NCBI GenBank assembly: GCA_030686995.1
Contig: CM060708.1
Span: 185,748,749-185,812,748, forward strand
Length of the DNA: 64,000 nucleotides
Source: Artemisia argyi
Taxonomy: Eukaryota; Streptophyta; Magnoliopsida; Asterales; Asteraceae
Direction: 5' to 3'
The position numbers were made by a program, and so were the translations under genes. Below the pieces are notes generated by a model that searched no databases, was not told the origin of the DNA, and worked only from the letters and a program-made list of their open reading frames with translations. Positions 11,215 to 23,245 of this stretch are shown piece after piece. How positions within the stretch are numbered: the first letter of the stretch is position 1; each line of letters begins with the position of its first letter.

Positions 11215-14200
11215 TGATGTGTGCTTATTCACACATCCTTTTTAGCCTTAAAACATACTAAATACTAACCAAATATGCCAAAAGAATGTGTGTTTTTGTA
11301 TTTGTGCATGTGCAGGTACGGATATGTAAGAAATGAACAAAAACAATGCCAAAACCGACAAAAACGAGCACGAGAATGGAAAAAGTTCAAAAGCCGGAGC
11401 GGGGGAAGCAAAATTATAAAAGAAAGCTCAAAATGTCAATAGAAGTCCTCAGAGAATCATAAAGTTACACAATTAGTCCCTGGGCAAAGTTTGGAAGAAA
11501 TGGCAGTTTTAGTCCCTAAGCTTTCAGAAAATGACAAAAGTGGTCCTTTGGTGAAATTTTTGAAGATGAGTTAGAAATAGTCCACCATGATTCAGAAAGT
11601 AACAAAATCAGCCCTTCAATGAAGCTTTGGATCATTTACAGATTCAGTCGCTGGAGTTTTCAGTTTGACACATTTGGTCCTTGTTAATAATATTACTCCT
11701 AAACCAAATATACAACCGGATCCACAAATGATACCAATCCAATCCACAAGCCTAAAATAAAACTAAAAGCCCATTCCCTTTAATACTTGTACCCGGCCTG
11801 CACCTTATACCCGGTCAACCCACTCCTATTACCCGGTCAACCTTAAACAAATAAACACCCCCAAAATAAATTACCCGCCCCCCAATTCCCATTTTACCCA
11901 GATAACTTAGAACCCTAACTACTGTTCACGTGAGTAAAACTTCAATTCACAGCAATTAAGGGTAGTATGGGTATTATACGAGTGATTCTAGAAGAATTCT
12001 GACATGGCAGGCCTGCCATGTCAGTAATCCGTGTGAAATGACGCGTAAAATGATTGGGAAATGATGATCAAACGGCTGATATCATGAATTGGAGACCAAG
12101 TGTAATCCAAGGGACGATATTGAGGCAAAGAAACACAATTGTGGCATGGATCAGTGACGTGGATGACCTAGAAGCTTCACCCAAGCTCCCAGCTTCAAGT
12201 ATAAATACCCCAATTCCTCATCAGCCATGGTGTGTTGTTTTGTAGTAGTTTTTTTTTTTTTTTTATCATCTAGTATTTTAATCTCTGTTTTAATTGTATT
12301 TTCCAATTTCAAGCAGTTGTACTAAATTTCCTTTTATTAATATAATTCAAATTTCAATTTCAGATTATTGTTCTAATTTCATTTTAGTTTAATCTCTTTA
12401 TTTACCTCTTATTAGTTTAAATCAGTAGTTAGTATTTTGTTTTAAATTATGTCTTAAGTTTCTGCTTCATCTAAGATTGAAAATCCAAAAAAATAAAAAA
12501 ATAGTAGTTTCAATTCCAAATAAGCTTCAAATAGCTTTTTCAGTTTAATATAAGCTCATACCAGCTTCCTTATAGCTTTGTGTGAGTTTGTTCAATTATT
12601 TGTGCAAAATTCCAAAAGCCAACCAAAAAGTCAAACAACAGCATATTCATATAAACCAGCTTATATTGGAGTTAAAGGCAGCCATAAGGTGTCACTTCGC
12701 CTGTCATAAAGACAGGCAAGCTTAGTGAATCCCCCTCTATTGTGCTGAGGGAGAATTGGTTTTGTAAGTTTTCAATTTTTAATTCCTAGTGCATTAGTAG
12801 AAGTATCAGTAGTTTAGATCTATTAGAATTTCTTAATTCTGTTTAATCATAGTTGTTGCTTCATATTATTGTTAATTTAGCTTATTGATCTTTATTGTTG
12901 AAGTTATTTGGTAGCTGTCTCATTATTGCTGTCATATCATTAGATCTGTGTTCCTGTTTGTGTTTGTGTTTGATAATGTGTTTTCTGTGTTGATTTGGTA
13001 TTATTGGATCAATATTAATACTAAGGTTTAGGTTTGGATTGCTTTAGATTAGACTTAAGTGAGTAATTGGTTTAGACAGACACTTATAGGCGTGTTTGGA
13101 TAAGTGTGGTTTGCTGGTTTCATTATTATTTCAGAGGGTACTAGTAGCTTAAACATCTCACCTAGGTTGCATTTAGGCTTAATCAAAATTCATATTGGTT
13201 AAAGCTCATTTCAAATCAAAAAGTCAAAGTCAGAAAAGTGGTCAGTTCTTTGTAGAGATCCATAGGTCTCAATTTTCATTGGAAATAAATTTGGCTTGTT
13301 ATTCTTAGGAGTATTACAGTTTAAGAAACAATTTCAAAAAGAAAATTTCAGTTTGAAACTCTTTTGCTTATTGGAAAAGCTATTGGAAGTTGACTATTTG
13401 GACCTGTGTTCCTCTGCTCACCAGGTCTTGACCATGTTTCTAGGTTACATTTAGGATAGTAAATTGGATCTAGCATCTGTTCTATTGGTTTATTTGTGAT
13501 CTCAGCTGGTTAGTGAGTATTTTACCCCCATAAGTTTGTATCCCTTAGCTCATTTGATCAAGCTTATTTAGTTGTGTGGTTGGAACTAGGATCTGTCATA
13601 AGAATTAGGGCTGCAATTGTGCATTGAGATTCATAAACTGAGTTTAATTGTTCATTTGTGTTCCATTGTGTCTCTAGTTACTGTTTCATTAGAACTTTTT
13701 CTTATTGCTTCATCAGATTTGCTTATTGCTTTAACACCAAGTACTTATTGTACCAGTTTGTGCCCATTTCAAAGTTCCTGAGTACTTAATGGTCTTATAA
13801 CTGTTCATTTGAGTTTAATATAGTCAAAAGTACATTTGGTTAAGGTTTGGTCAACTCTGGTCAAAGTTAGCTTATTAATAAGCATTTCTTATAAGTTGTT
13901 TTAAGCCAAATAGCACTTCCAGTGCTTATTTTCAACTTTTTATATTTTTCCTAGTCTTAGAATATTATTTTAGATTTTCCCTGAATTTTTCTTATTTTTC
14001 TGACTTCATTTGCTAATTTTTCTTATTTAATTTCCATTTTTAATCAATTTTTTATACTTTTTAATTACCAAAAATTCCAAACAATTCAGAAAAAGACTAA
14101 AAAAATCCAAAAATCTTTTATAAATTAATTTTCATTTATTTTTTATTTTTAGAAATTAATTTTGCATATTCCCATTTATTTTCTATTTTATTTGCATTTT

Positions 14201-14803
14201 TATTACTTTTTAATTAGATTTAATAGTTTTTAATTCCTAAAAATTATACAAAAAGCCAAAAAAAAATTAGTTTTCAATTTTAAAATTACTTTTAAGTTAT
14301 TTTATAATTTTCAAAATTTAATTTGCATTTTTCTCACTTAATTTCCAAATTCTTTTAATTTTTAATTAGTTAAATTAGTTTTTAATTCATAAAAAATAAA
14401 TAAAAAGTCAAAAAAAAATATTTTTCTTTTTCTCAAAATTTTCTTTTATCATTTTCAACTTTAGAAAATTATTTTCAAGTCCGTAGGAGTAGTATAGCTT
14501 AAATTTTACGTTTTATTTTGCGCATTAATGTTTATTTTGCGTTTTAGGTTACGTTTTCGATTCTACGTTACGTTTTAGGTTTATTTACTTGAATTACGTG
14601 CTTCATTGGTTATTTGTGCTTCATTTTCATATTCATTAGTGTAATCTCATCAAAATCACTTTTTACCACTTTCACGATACGTTTCACGAATTGGGAATTC
14701 GAAATTCCATTCACTCTTCACACGGACTACGACCTCGGGTTATCCGTATTTCTTTGCGGATTTCTTGAGTAATACTATACTATAATATATTGATTTGATT
14801 TTA
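11215..14803 (+). repeat. Element A 3' LTR
   Basis: It starts TGATGTGTGCTTATTC at 11215 and matches the window start from 12120. The first 905 bases have no counterpart in the window because the 5' copy is cut. The TATA box is TATAAATA at 12200-12207. Similarity to the 5' copy ends at about 14803, where sequence of an unrelated LTR begins. Length is about 3.6 kb, long for Athila. No closing CA could be fixed exactly, so the end is approximate. Confidence 0.82.
12200..12207 (+). promoter_or_regulatory. TATA box of element A 3' LTR
   Basis: TATAAATA in the same context as positions 81-88 of the 5' LTR. Confidence 0.55.
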
Positions 14804-15269
14804 TCAACATCAGTTAGCCTTCATTATTTTCATAAGATCACTGAATTTATTTTTGTACTTCATTCATTGAATTATACCATAAACTTATAGTGTTAGTTTG
14901 TGTTGTTAGGTTGGTTCTTCCGATGTAAAGAACTCGGTATCTAGCTTTGTACCGGATAAAGTGTAAGCGACGTTGTGAGGTTTCTCCACCGGATAAGGAT
15001 CTTGTTGACATAGTGTTTATGAACTCTCGATATTGGTTCTCGGGGAGTGGAGTATGGAAAAGAAGGTGTCCTTGTAACCGAACCACTATAAATCCTTGTG
15101 TCGCAGTTATATATCTTATTTACTTTACTTTATCGTATTTATTTTATTACTTATATTTTTGCATTATCAATACCTCACTATCCAAAAGGTTTCACATATA
15201 CTTGATCTAAATATTTTGAAACTAAATTTTAAATCTGTAAAATTATTCAACCCCCCTTCTAGTTTTCCA
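14804..15269 (+). repeat. Right-hand part of a Sirevirus-like (Ty1/copia) LTR
   Basis: It shares with the LTRs of elements D, E and H the block CTCGGGGAGTGGAGTA ... CCTTGTAACCGAACCACTATAAATCC (15039-15095) and the end CCCCCCTTCTAGTTTTCCA (15251-15269). The left part is missing and its border coincides with the end of the element A LTR. The simplest reading is that A inserted into this LTR and the other half lies left of the window. The last bases CA are replaced. Confidence 0.72.
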
Positions 15270-16581
15270 TTATCAATATGATTAACAATATATATTACAC
15301 ATGGAAATTTTGGTGGGGATTTCCATAAATTGTCCGCTATCTATCTTTCGATGTATTCTCCATCTTGCCATTAACGAAAAGAATTTCGAAGCTTCCTTTG
15401 GAGTAGTTTACATATTATTTTTATAAATATGTTGGATCATGGTTGCCCGGCTATGATGATTTTTTCGGTTACCGAGTATTAATTTTAGCATGGCAAAAAC
15501 TGAAAGGCATAAAATGCAGCGAGGTTTTGCATCTAATACCATATCTGAACCAAGGGATAAATAATCTTTGTTTTTGTATCGGCGTGTGGAGGATGGGAGA
15601 AATTGATATGTAGGCTCTCCACGATACGCGCAAGAAGAAGTTTTTATGAAGAATCCTTTAGCTAACCTTCTTTGTACAAAAAATGCTCCTTATAGGCATC
15701 ATAGAAAACCTTCATATCAATTTATCTGAACCTACTCAAGTTAATATTGTTCTATCTACTTGACATATCATGAATGCCCTGAATTCAAACATATCAATTT
15801 CATAGATAAATGTTGCCTGATTGGGAGGAGATTATGTCATAAATTCTACTCTAAAAATGGGAGAAGATCCTTAAATATTTTGGGTTTGTGTCCTGACCTG
15901 CTACAACAACTCAGGTATTTCAAAATTAAATCATTTACTACTATTTTGTTTATTATGTTGTTGTGTTTTGTTTATGTTTCAATGCCGTGAATACATATAA
16001 AAATGTTGATGCTTTATTCAAAACTTGGATCAACTTGAGATACATGTATGGTTTTAATGTTCTGAAAAATATTTATTTGAATTTCTTTTTTTATTTGTTA
16101 ATCATCTTTATAATGATTCCGTAGACACATGCTTAACAGTTCTTCAAGTTGTAGCTAATAACTTGCTTCATTATGGGTTTTGAATTGTTTAAATATTTAT
16201 CACAATCACGTATCATTTATTGTATCATGAACATTAGCCTATTGGATTGCTATATTCTGTTTATCTGTGGCAGAAAGATGTAGATCTACTCCACCTTCAC
16301 GGGATGAGGAATATCTGTGATAGAAAGCAGTAGACCTCTTCCACCTCCACGATTTGAGGAAACATAATCCAAACTTCTTGAGATCGATGACATAAATAAT
16401 GTTGATGCTATTGATGATGACAATGGCCACGATAAGTACCATTGTGGCACCACCCCAATGTGTGTTGCATAGTAACTTCCTAGCTGTCTGTTACGTTGTC
16501 AAACCCTTCTAAACAACCACTTCTGATGTAGAGACTACGAGTGACAGACGACTAAACGACAACGAGTAGTTACTTTACCAT
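15270..16581. other. Unassigned AT-rich DNA, no recognisable gene
   Basis: There is no ORF over 80 codons and no family that I recognise. Short open stretches at 15760-15990 and 16239-16442 have no recognisable motif. The only structure seen is a 49-50 bp direct duplication at 16263-16361. It could be decayed transposon or gene debris. Confidence 0.5.
16263..16361 (+). repeat. Two diverged tandem copies of a ~50-bp unit
   Basis: Unit 1 (16263-16311) and unit 2 (16312-16361) share ATCTGTG, AGAAAG, GTAGA, CT, CCACCT, CCACG and GAGGAA blocks in register. Too short and diverged to name. Confidence 0.6.
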
Positions 16582-19020
16582 TGTAACAACCGTGGTTTTA
16601 GCAGGTCAGTTTGACTGATAGTCTTGACTCGGTTGACATTTGTTTGGTGTGTCTTAGGTGTTTGAAGTGATATAAGTATGATATAGGTGAGTTTTAGCAC
16701 TAAATCCCTTTGCGTGGTGTTGTTTTTGTTAGAGAGTAATGTTGATTATTTGGGAAAGTTCATTTTGATCGCCCTTGTGGTGTAAAAATGACTTGTGAAG
16801 TTTTGGCATTTTTGTGTTTTTGTGTAACGAGGCTTCGTTCAAGTGATCGAGCGTTAGTAAGTTACGTGGGATTTGTTTTTATGAGTTATATTTCAAAAAG
16901 AGTGTGAAATTCTATTTTTGGAAACTTTATTTTGAAAATGATTATTTTCCGGTTTATCGTAAAATTAAGGTTTATCGCGTAAGACGTTAGGTTTTGTTAT
17001 GGGAATACATAAAATATGAAAAGTATGAGGTTTTGAGTGTAATAAATAAATTAATAAAAAAAAGAAAAAAAAATATATATATGTAGTATAAAAATCGGCT
17101 AGGGAAAAAAAAAGAAAAGGAAACCAAATTTGAGTCCAATTACAACTCCTAACTAAAAGGGTTATGTAGAATTATATTAGGATAATATATATACAAAACG
17201 AAAACACCCCAAAACCCTTTTTCTCTGGTTTTGGTCGTTCATGGGAGGCAAGGGAAGAAAAAATTAGGGTTTTTATTATTGAAGCTAAAATCAAGATCAA
17301 GGTATATTTTCGATACTAGTTTTCATTCAATTAATTAGTTATTGATCTAATTCATGTAATATAAAGTATGATGGATTAGGGTTTGTGTTAACTTCTGTAA
17401 ATTAATGTTATTAAACATGTTGGGATCAATTAATGATAATAGTATGGTGATTGGTTAAGAGAATTGAGTGTAAAACATGCTAGTTATTGAGTTTGGGTTT
17501 GGACAGATTTGTAAGGCTGTAAAGATGTGAGTGTAAATAACAGATGGTAATGAGTTAGGTCACGAATTTTAGCTCTATATTGAATTATAATGAAAGAGCT
17601 TTCCAAAAAGTCCAGCCACGATCGATTTTAAGTTCGGGAAGTCGGTCTTTTGATTTTTCTTTGTTAAGGTGTCAAAGCTGTGAGACCGGGACAGATTTTG
17701 GGTAAAGGTTTGAGGGTGTCATGTGGTTGTAAAAGTGGTATTTTGACTAGGCCTTCAGGAATAGTTAAGTATTAGGTTATATTAGACTACCACGCAAAGG
17801 ATTCGCGATAAAAACTTGTGGAGGTATTTATTTAAAATCAAAACTTTTTGGTGTGCAATCAGATCCGAATTTGAGTAATTGACAAGTTTGAATTTCTTAT
17901 GAGTATTTCTGTGTATTATTGGTCCATGGCCTTCTGGGATTAGCTTCTATGCTTATGAGAGACCATGGTGAAGTTTTGGTGTGAGTTCTTGAGCTTCATT
18001 TGTCGTGATTTTATGTGGGTGAATGTACCAAAAAATTCTGCATTTTCTGATTTTAAGAATGCAAGGGATTTAGTGAGTATTAAGTTATGGTAGTGGTTAG
18101 TATGGTGTCTAGGAGATCCATGGTGGGTCATATGAGTCTTAGACATCCATCATATATTTATTTCATGGGTTGTAGCTTTTAGCTTGGCCTTATGTAACGT
18201 GGAGTTATTTGTGTTGTTTAGATTTGTGATTTGTGTTGTGGAAGCTGCAAGGTTTGAGGTGAGTTCATAGTCCCATATTTTTACTTTGTTTTAAACTTGG
18301 GATGGGAATGATGCTTGTCTTAAATTGTTTGAGTTACTGTGATTATGTGTGTGTCAAAGGAGCTTGGACTTATAATGTTATCGTATGCATGCTATGTGTG
18401 ATTATTTGCTTGTGTGGATATATATGTGATTCGATTAGGAGGATGCTTATCCTGTTGCTCGCGCATGCGACCTAATTGATGTTTGATGGGGACGGGGGAC
18501 ACGAGCCGTCCTGTTGTAATAATTGTGGGGTCGGAGGACACGAGCCGTCCTGTTGTAATAATTGTGGGATCGGAGGACACGAGCCATCCTATTGGTTGCC
18601 TTATGAGTGTTGTTGCCTTTGTGTGCGAATATTGACTTGCAAATGCATGTAGCTATATGATAACTATAATTATTTGTCCAGCTATATTTTGTAATCACAG
18701 TGATTTTGGTTGCCTGGCGTGTATGAGTCTTAAACCTATGAATCTCACCAACGTAATGTTGACATTTAAAGCATCATTTTCAGGTGAGCTTTCTAAGGAT
18801 GTGGATAGACGAGACCTTAGTTGCATTGGAAGTGGTTTATCATCTATGTTTGGATTTTTGTTTTGTTTTGGTTATTCTATTTTGGGGTATTGTTACAACA
18901 CTTTGTGTTTGTACATTGCTCTATTTAAGTGCATGTAGTTGTTCTCTATGTTGACACCAGGTGTTGTGATGATATCCATGAAGTTACACCCGCGCGTTTT
19001 CGCCGTGGCGGGGTGTGACG
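16582..19020 (+). repeat. Element B 5' LTR
   Basis: It starts TGTAACAACC after ACCAT and ends GGGGTGTGACG; the last base is G where the 3' LTR has A. It contains AT-rich promoter-like DNA near 17150-17230, splice-donor-like sites at 17302 (GTATAT; GTATGT in the 3' copy) and 18259 (GTGAGT), and three 39-bp tandem units at 18488-18593. Short ORFs here occur in both LTRs and are chance. Confidence 0.9.
18488..18593 (+). repeat. Three tandem 39-bp units in element B 5' LTR
   Basis: Units start at 18488, 18527 and 18566. Each contains GGACACGAGCCGTCC, in which GGAC and GTCC can pair as a small stem. The same array stands in the 3' LTR. Confidence 0.9.
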
Positions 19021-19023
19021 GAT

Positions 19024-19036
19024 TGGTATCAGAGCC
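19024..19036 (+). promoter_or_regulatory. Element B primer-binding site
   Basis: TGGTATCAGAGCC lies three bases after the 5' LTR. It is the standard match to the 3' end of plant initiator tRNA-Met used to start minus-strand DNA. Confidence 0.9.
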
Positions 19037-21454
19037 TTGGTTATAGAGAATTAGGTGGTTGAACCTAGACTATAACTTAGGAGTCCCTCATATAGTTGCA
19101 TTTAGGATCTATGTGTAAGTATAGTATTTTATATGTCTATATTCCTATATTTATGAGATGTTTTATTGAGTTTCGGACGTCTATTTTATCCCCTATACGT
19201 AGTATTGTATATATCAAGTTTATTATATCGTCTTCCGCACGTAAGATGCTTCGTTGGACAACCGGTGTCGCTATCGGATGCGAGAGAGGTGGTAGGATGA
19301 AGCGGACTAACCGCAGAATCTGAGTTTCGGATAGCATGCATCTATGTTCGGACAAGGAGAGGATGTTTATGGGAAACGTTGGTGGAGAAGAAGTGAAGAG
19401 GTTTGGAACCACGACGACTTCTGGAGATGGAGCCATTACCAAATACCCTTGGTAGTGTCCTCACTTCACCTAGGAAGGAGATGTGGTTTAGTCTAAACCT
19501 CGTGATTTGTATGCGCTTTGTGAATTATGTAGAATTGGAAGAAAAGAATAGAGATGGTTTTGCATGTTGTCGACTACCTCAACATGTAGGAAACATGAAT
19601 GGGTGGTTGAGTAAAGATGAAAGGGAGTTAGGATGGGATGGTGTGGATTCGGATCTAGAGTCCACAACAAGTAGTAAGTTGAATTGATCTGAGTGGGGAG
19701 ATAAGTGCGAGAGTGGAGTTTGAGCCATTATGCGACGTCTTTTGTTTTGTGTATGTTTTGAAATTCGTATATTGTCTTTTGCCGTCTGGAGCCATGTTGG
19801 AGCGTGATTACTCTTGGATATTGGATCGACCTTATCCAAGTGATTTTGATGATAGAGTTTACATGATCGTTGGAATTGTTCCATGTGAGATGATTGTTTA
19901 GGACGTCTTTTGTTTTTGTTTGCATGATGTGTTGTCATAGGAGGGAGTACTCTTGTGAAAGGGGGCATAGATAATTATGGTGGCCAACATAATTATACAT
20001 GCGTCACAACACAAGTGGACTTGCAAGTATGATAACATGGATTGCATGGTGTATTAGGTGCTATGTGGTATATGTGTGTTATCATTAAGATGTGTGGTTT
20101 TGGAAGTAAGTATGCGTGTGGAATAGGCTTATAACTATGGTCGCGAACATAATTATAAGGGTATTACACACGTGGACTTGTGACCATTATTGCATTAATT
20201 GATATTTGTTCCTATATGTTGTGGTAGATGGTATGTGATATCATGTTGGAGATGGATGTATGGTTAGAGAAGTATTCTCTTAACCGTTTGGGCAGTCGTT
20301 ATATGTTGGGGTGTGTAGGTGTTAAGATTCCATCCTACCTATCATATGTTGATACCTCAATTATCGGTGGGTACTTATGTTGTGGTATTTAGGTTGATTC
20401 GTTTGCTAGACGCTCCGTTTGTATACCTAATTCTTTGGTTGTCATTCCCATTCATACCATGATGGTACAGATGCCATATTCTTTCTTTTTGACGTCGGGA
20501 TAGGTGTTGGGTAATCGAATTCGTTTTGTTGGATACTGTTTCGTTTCTTTGGTTATTCCATACATTCATTCCTCGGATGAATGTTATACTATTCTTCAAG
20601 TATGGTTGGTTCGTGACGAATTGGTGTGGATATTTAATCCCTCATTTACACACACCAATTGAAATTTTGTGACATGTTTTGTAACCTGTTAGTATCGGTG
20701 TTTTTCTATGATTTTGGTTTGATCGTTGTACGAATGAGTCTTTGCATTCTTCGCTTAGTTTGCAATGTATTTGCGTGAGTATTCATTGGTTAGTTTGATG
20801 ATTATTTTGATTACGTGATTCCTCCATATTTTTCGCATTCGTAAAAGAGGTTGAGTTAAAGTCCTTATGGTATTTTAAAGTTCATTTTGGGTATTTCAAG
20901 GTCATTTGTTGGAAACATTTATTTTTATGGTGAAAGTGAAGTGTGGAAAAAAAATTGTTATGTGGATGTCATACATAAATTGGTTTATATATATTTTATA
21001 AGAAAAATGTATAAGTTTAAGATATGTCTTGTGCAAAACGGTGTTCATTTGTTTTTGGGAAGGTCGAGTACGAGAATAAGAACTGTCTATGGTTCTCATT
21101 TACCAAACTTGTTATGTATTTAGTTCATTGAGTGTTTCTTTCGTTGTGGTATGCTTGTCGATGTTTTATGGGTACGTGTATTTTATATTTTCTTTGTATG
21201 GGTGTTCATGAACATTTTATCTGTGTCTATTTTTATTGGGGGAAAATTTCTCATTGTGTTTTTCTAGCTTTGATTTTGATGTTCGTTACTTCGCTAGTCG
21301 GTAATTCGTGCTCCTTTTGAGTTCGTTGATATACGTTTTTGTTCGATCGGTTTCATGGTTCGCGTCGTTTACTTAGGATAGATTGTCGTTTTGAATATCA
21401 ATTTGTTCGTTGAAGAGGAAGAGGGTGTTTGCCAAGTTGTTCAAGTGAGAGGTT
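19037..21454 (+). other. Element B interior with no recognisable gag, protease or RT
   Basis: About 2.4 kb stands where gag, PR and RT should be. I read the frames for capsid, DSG and YxDD motifs and saw none. Open frames of 60-100 codons on both strands look random. Two related blocks at 19971-20040 and 20128-20190 share ATAATTAT, an AACATAATTATA core and GTGGACTTG. Either this part is decayed beyond reading or the original genes were replaced. Confidence 0.5.
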
Positions 21455-22600
21455 TAGCTTCAAGATGTACGTTCTTCAGATTGCGTGAGCATCGGGGAGG
21501 TGGAAGATCCATAAGAGGAACTGTGTGATACATGATTTAAAAGTTGGGAAGTAGAACTTAGAGATGATATTTGTATGGAGTAGAAAGTGTTATCTACACA
21601 GGTCATAAGAATCTTTAGCATATATTTGACAAGAGGCTAATATATGTTGAAGAGAAGTTGGGTGTGGAATTTTTCAGTGACTACGATTGTCTTATTCGCT
21701 ACCGTTAAGGAAGGGCGGACATCGTGGTAAGAACGCTGAGCGGGAGTGAACGAGTGAAACTTAGACGTTTGTGAGCAGTGATTATGATAACTCAGTTCAG
21801 AGTTAAGAGGATGATACTGACAGCCTAGAGAGAGAGGTTCAAAGATGAGAACATGTTAGAAGAATGATTAATTAGTTTAGACCAGTAAATGGAAAGGAAC
21901 GAGGATGGAGGAATGTACTTTGCGGACCAGCTATTGGTTCTATTGAGAGGAAGCGTAAGGACAGCAGTCATGCAAGGTATTTGATACATCCGAGAATGGA
22001 TAAGACATATCATTACCTTTGCAAGGGATGTATGGAGGAGTAGGCGAGACTTTTCGCTCGGTGAGTTGGTAAAGAGCCATGGGGTGTCGCAAGAAACATG
22101 ATGAAATACTTACTTCGCGATAGTGGTAAACGTGTTATGGAGTCTTGAGAACGCGTATGTAGATGAGTGCGACTTATCATTACAAATCAGGCGTTGGATG
22201 GTGAGCTGAGAGCATTGGTGTGTTTTATTTTGGAGGTAGCCGGGGTATACATTTACCCTTAGCTGAGTTCTCCTATATCAACAATTATCATTCTAGTATT
22301 GAGTATGTGTCGTGTGAAAAGTTGTATGGAAGGTAATGTAGGTCACCTGTTCTGTGGGCAAAGGTTGGAACAAGCCAACTAATTGGTCCTGAACTAGAAT
22401 GAGAGACTATGAATAAGGTTTTCGGATTAAGGAAAAGACTTAAGGTAGCAAGAGATCGCCAAAAAGAGTTATGTGAATAATTTCTGTAAGCCCTTAGAGT
22501 TTGGTGTTGGTGATATTGTGAGGTTAAGAGTATCTCCTAGGAAGGGTGTTGTGCGTTTCGGTAAGAAAGGCAAGCTAGCACCGAGATACGTAGAACCATT
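21455..22600 (+). pseudogene. Element B RNase H and integrase remnants
   Basis: Around 21578-21720 the frames give TGHKNL, HIFDK and FSDYDCLIRYR, matching the element C RNase H tail ([24 protein letters not shown]) with stops between. At 21985-22060 an integrase zinc-region remnant HPRMDKTYHYLCKG is seen. At 22220-22335 comes LPLAEFSYINNYHSSIEYV followed by KLYGR, the integrase C-terminal core. The catalytic first and second aspartate regions are not readable. Many stops and frame changes make it non-functional. Confidence 0.68.
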
Positions 22601-22665
22601 TGAGATTTACGGAAAGGATTGGATTTGAGACATATCGGTTGAATTTGCCTGAGGAGTGAAGTAGA

Positions 22666-22893
22666 GTGCATGATACGTTTCACGTATCTAATGGAAAGAA
22701 GTGGTTAGCGGATGATAGTCTGCATGTGTCATTAGATGAGAATAAGGTTGACAAGACTCTTTGTTTTGTCGAGAAACTTGTTGAGATTATGGATCGAGAT
22801 GTTAAGGGTTTGAAGTGTGGTGAGATAGCGTTGGTAAAGGTATGGTGGGATTCTAAGTGTGGTCCTGAGTTTACTTGGGAACGTGAGGATTAG
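22666..22893 (+). pseudogene. Element B pol C-terminus (chromodomain region) remnant
   Basis: An open 75-codon stretch reads HDTFHVSNGKKWLADDS, then FVEKLVEIMDRDVKGLK and [10 protein letters not shown]. It lines up with residues near the end of element C gag-pol ([43 protein letters not shown]). This is the region just before and within the chromodomain-type tail of Tekay-like chromoviruses, thought to steer integration to heterochromatin. It is the best kept coding part of element B. Confidence 0.78.
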
Positions 22894-23232
22894 ATGTAAT
22901 TAATGTTTGTTTTGTGTGTATCCATTATATTTGGTGTTTCCTATGGTTACCATTTGGATTTTCTTTTGCTTCGAGGGTATCGTACCTACCTGTGAGAAGT
23001 CGTTTTGATCATTCGTGTTATTGATCGGGGAGTGTATCTATTTGCGTGTATCGTTGGAGTGACGGAATGTTTTTCTATCGTGTGAATTCGAGTATTTAGT
23101 CGGTTCACATTTTGCGATTCTTTCTCTGTGATTTTATGGTGTGGTATTTATTCAGCTTAAAAATCCATAAATTTTCTTTTGCTGTTGTGGGTGGTGACTA
23201 TAGTAGTTGAAATCTCGGGACGCGATTTCCCT

Positions 23233-23245
23233 AAGTGGGGGATGA
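23233..23245 (+). promoter_or_regulatory. Element B polypurine tract
   Basis: AAGTGGGGGATGA directly precedes the TGTAAC start of the 3' LTR and fits the plus-strand primer. Confidence 0.85.

Larger units (their letters stand above)
1..14803 (+). mobile_element. Element A: Athila-type Ty3/gypsy retrotransposon, old and inactive, left end outside window
   Basis: Bases 1 onward repeat at 12120 onward in the same orientation, giving a long LTR at both ends around a gag-pol region at 3648-9305. Reverse transcriptase and integrase text (FMDD catalytic box, [19 protein letters not shown]) is that of the Athila clade. The 3' LTR begins TGATGTGTGC at 11215 after a purine-rich stretch. The 5' LTR start lies before the window, so the target duplication cannot be tested. 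All coding parts carry stops or frameshifts and the LTRs differ by indels of about 140-180 bp, so the copy is old. No primer-binding site was recognised downstream of the 5' LTR, which leaves the inner LTR edge uncertain. Confidence 0.88.

Noticed and set aside
15760..15990. Small ORF with Cys residues as a host gene exon
   Set aside because: No recognised motif, no supporting neighbouring exons.
18392..18698. 39-bp direct repeats as a possible CRISPR-like array
   Set aside because: Only three head-to-tail units without spacers, in a plant LTR; the repeated peptide ORFs on the minus strand come from the repeat.
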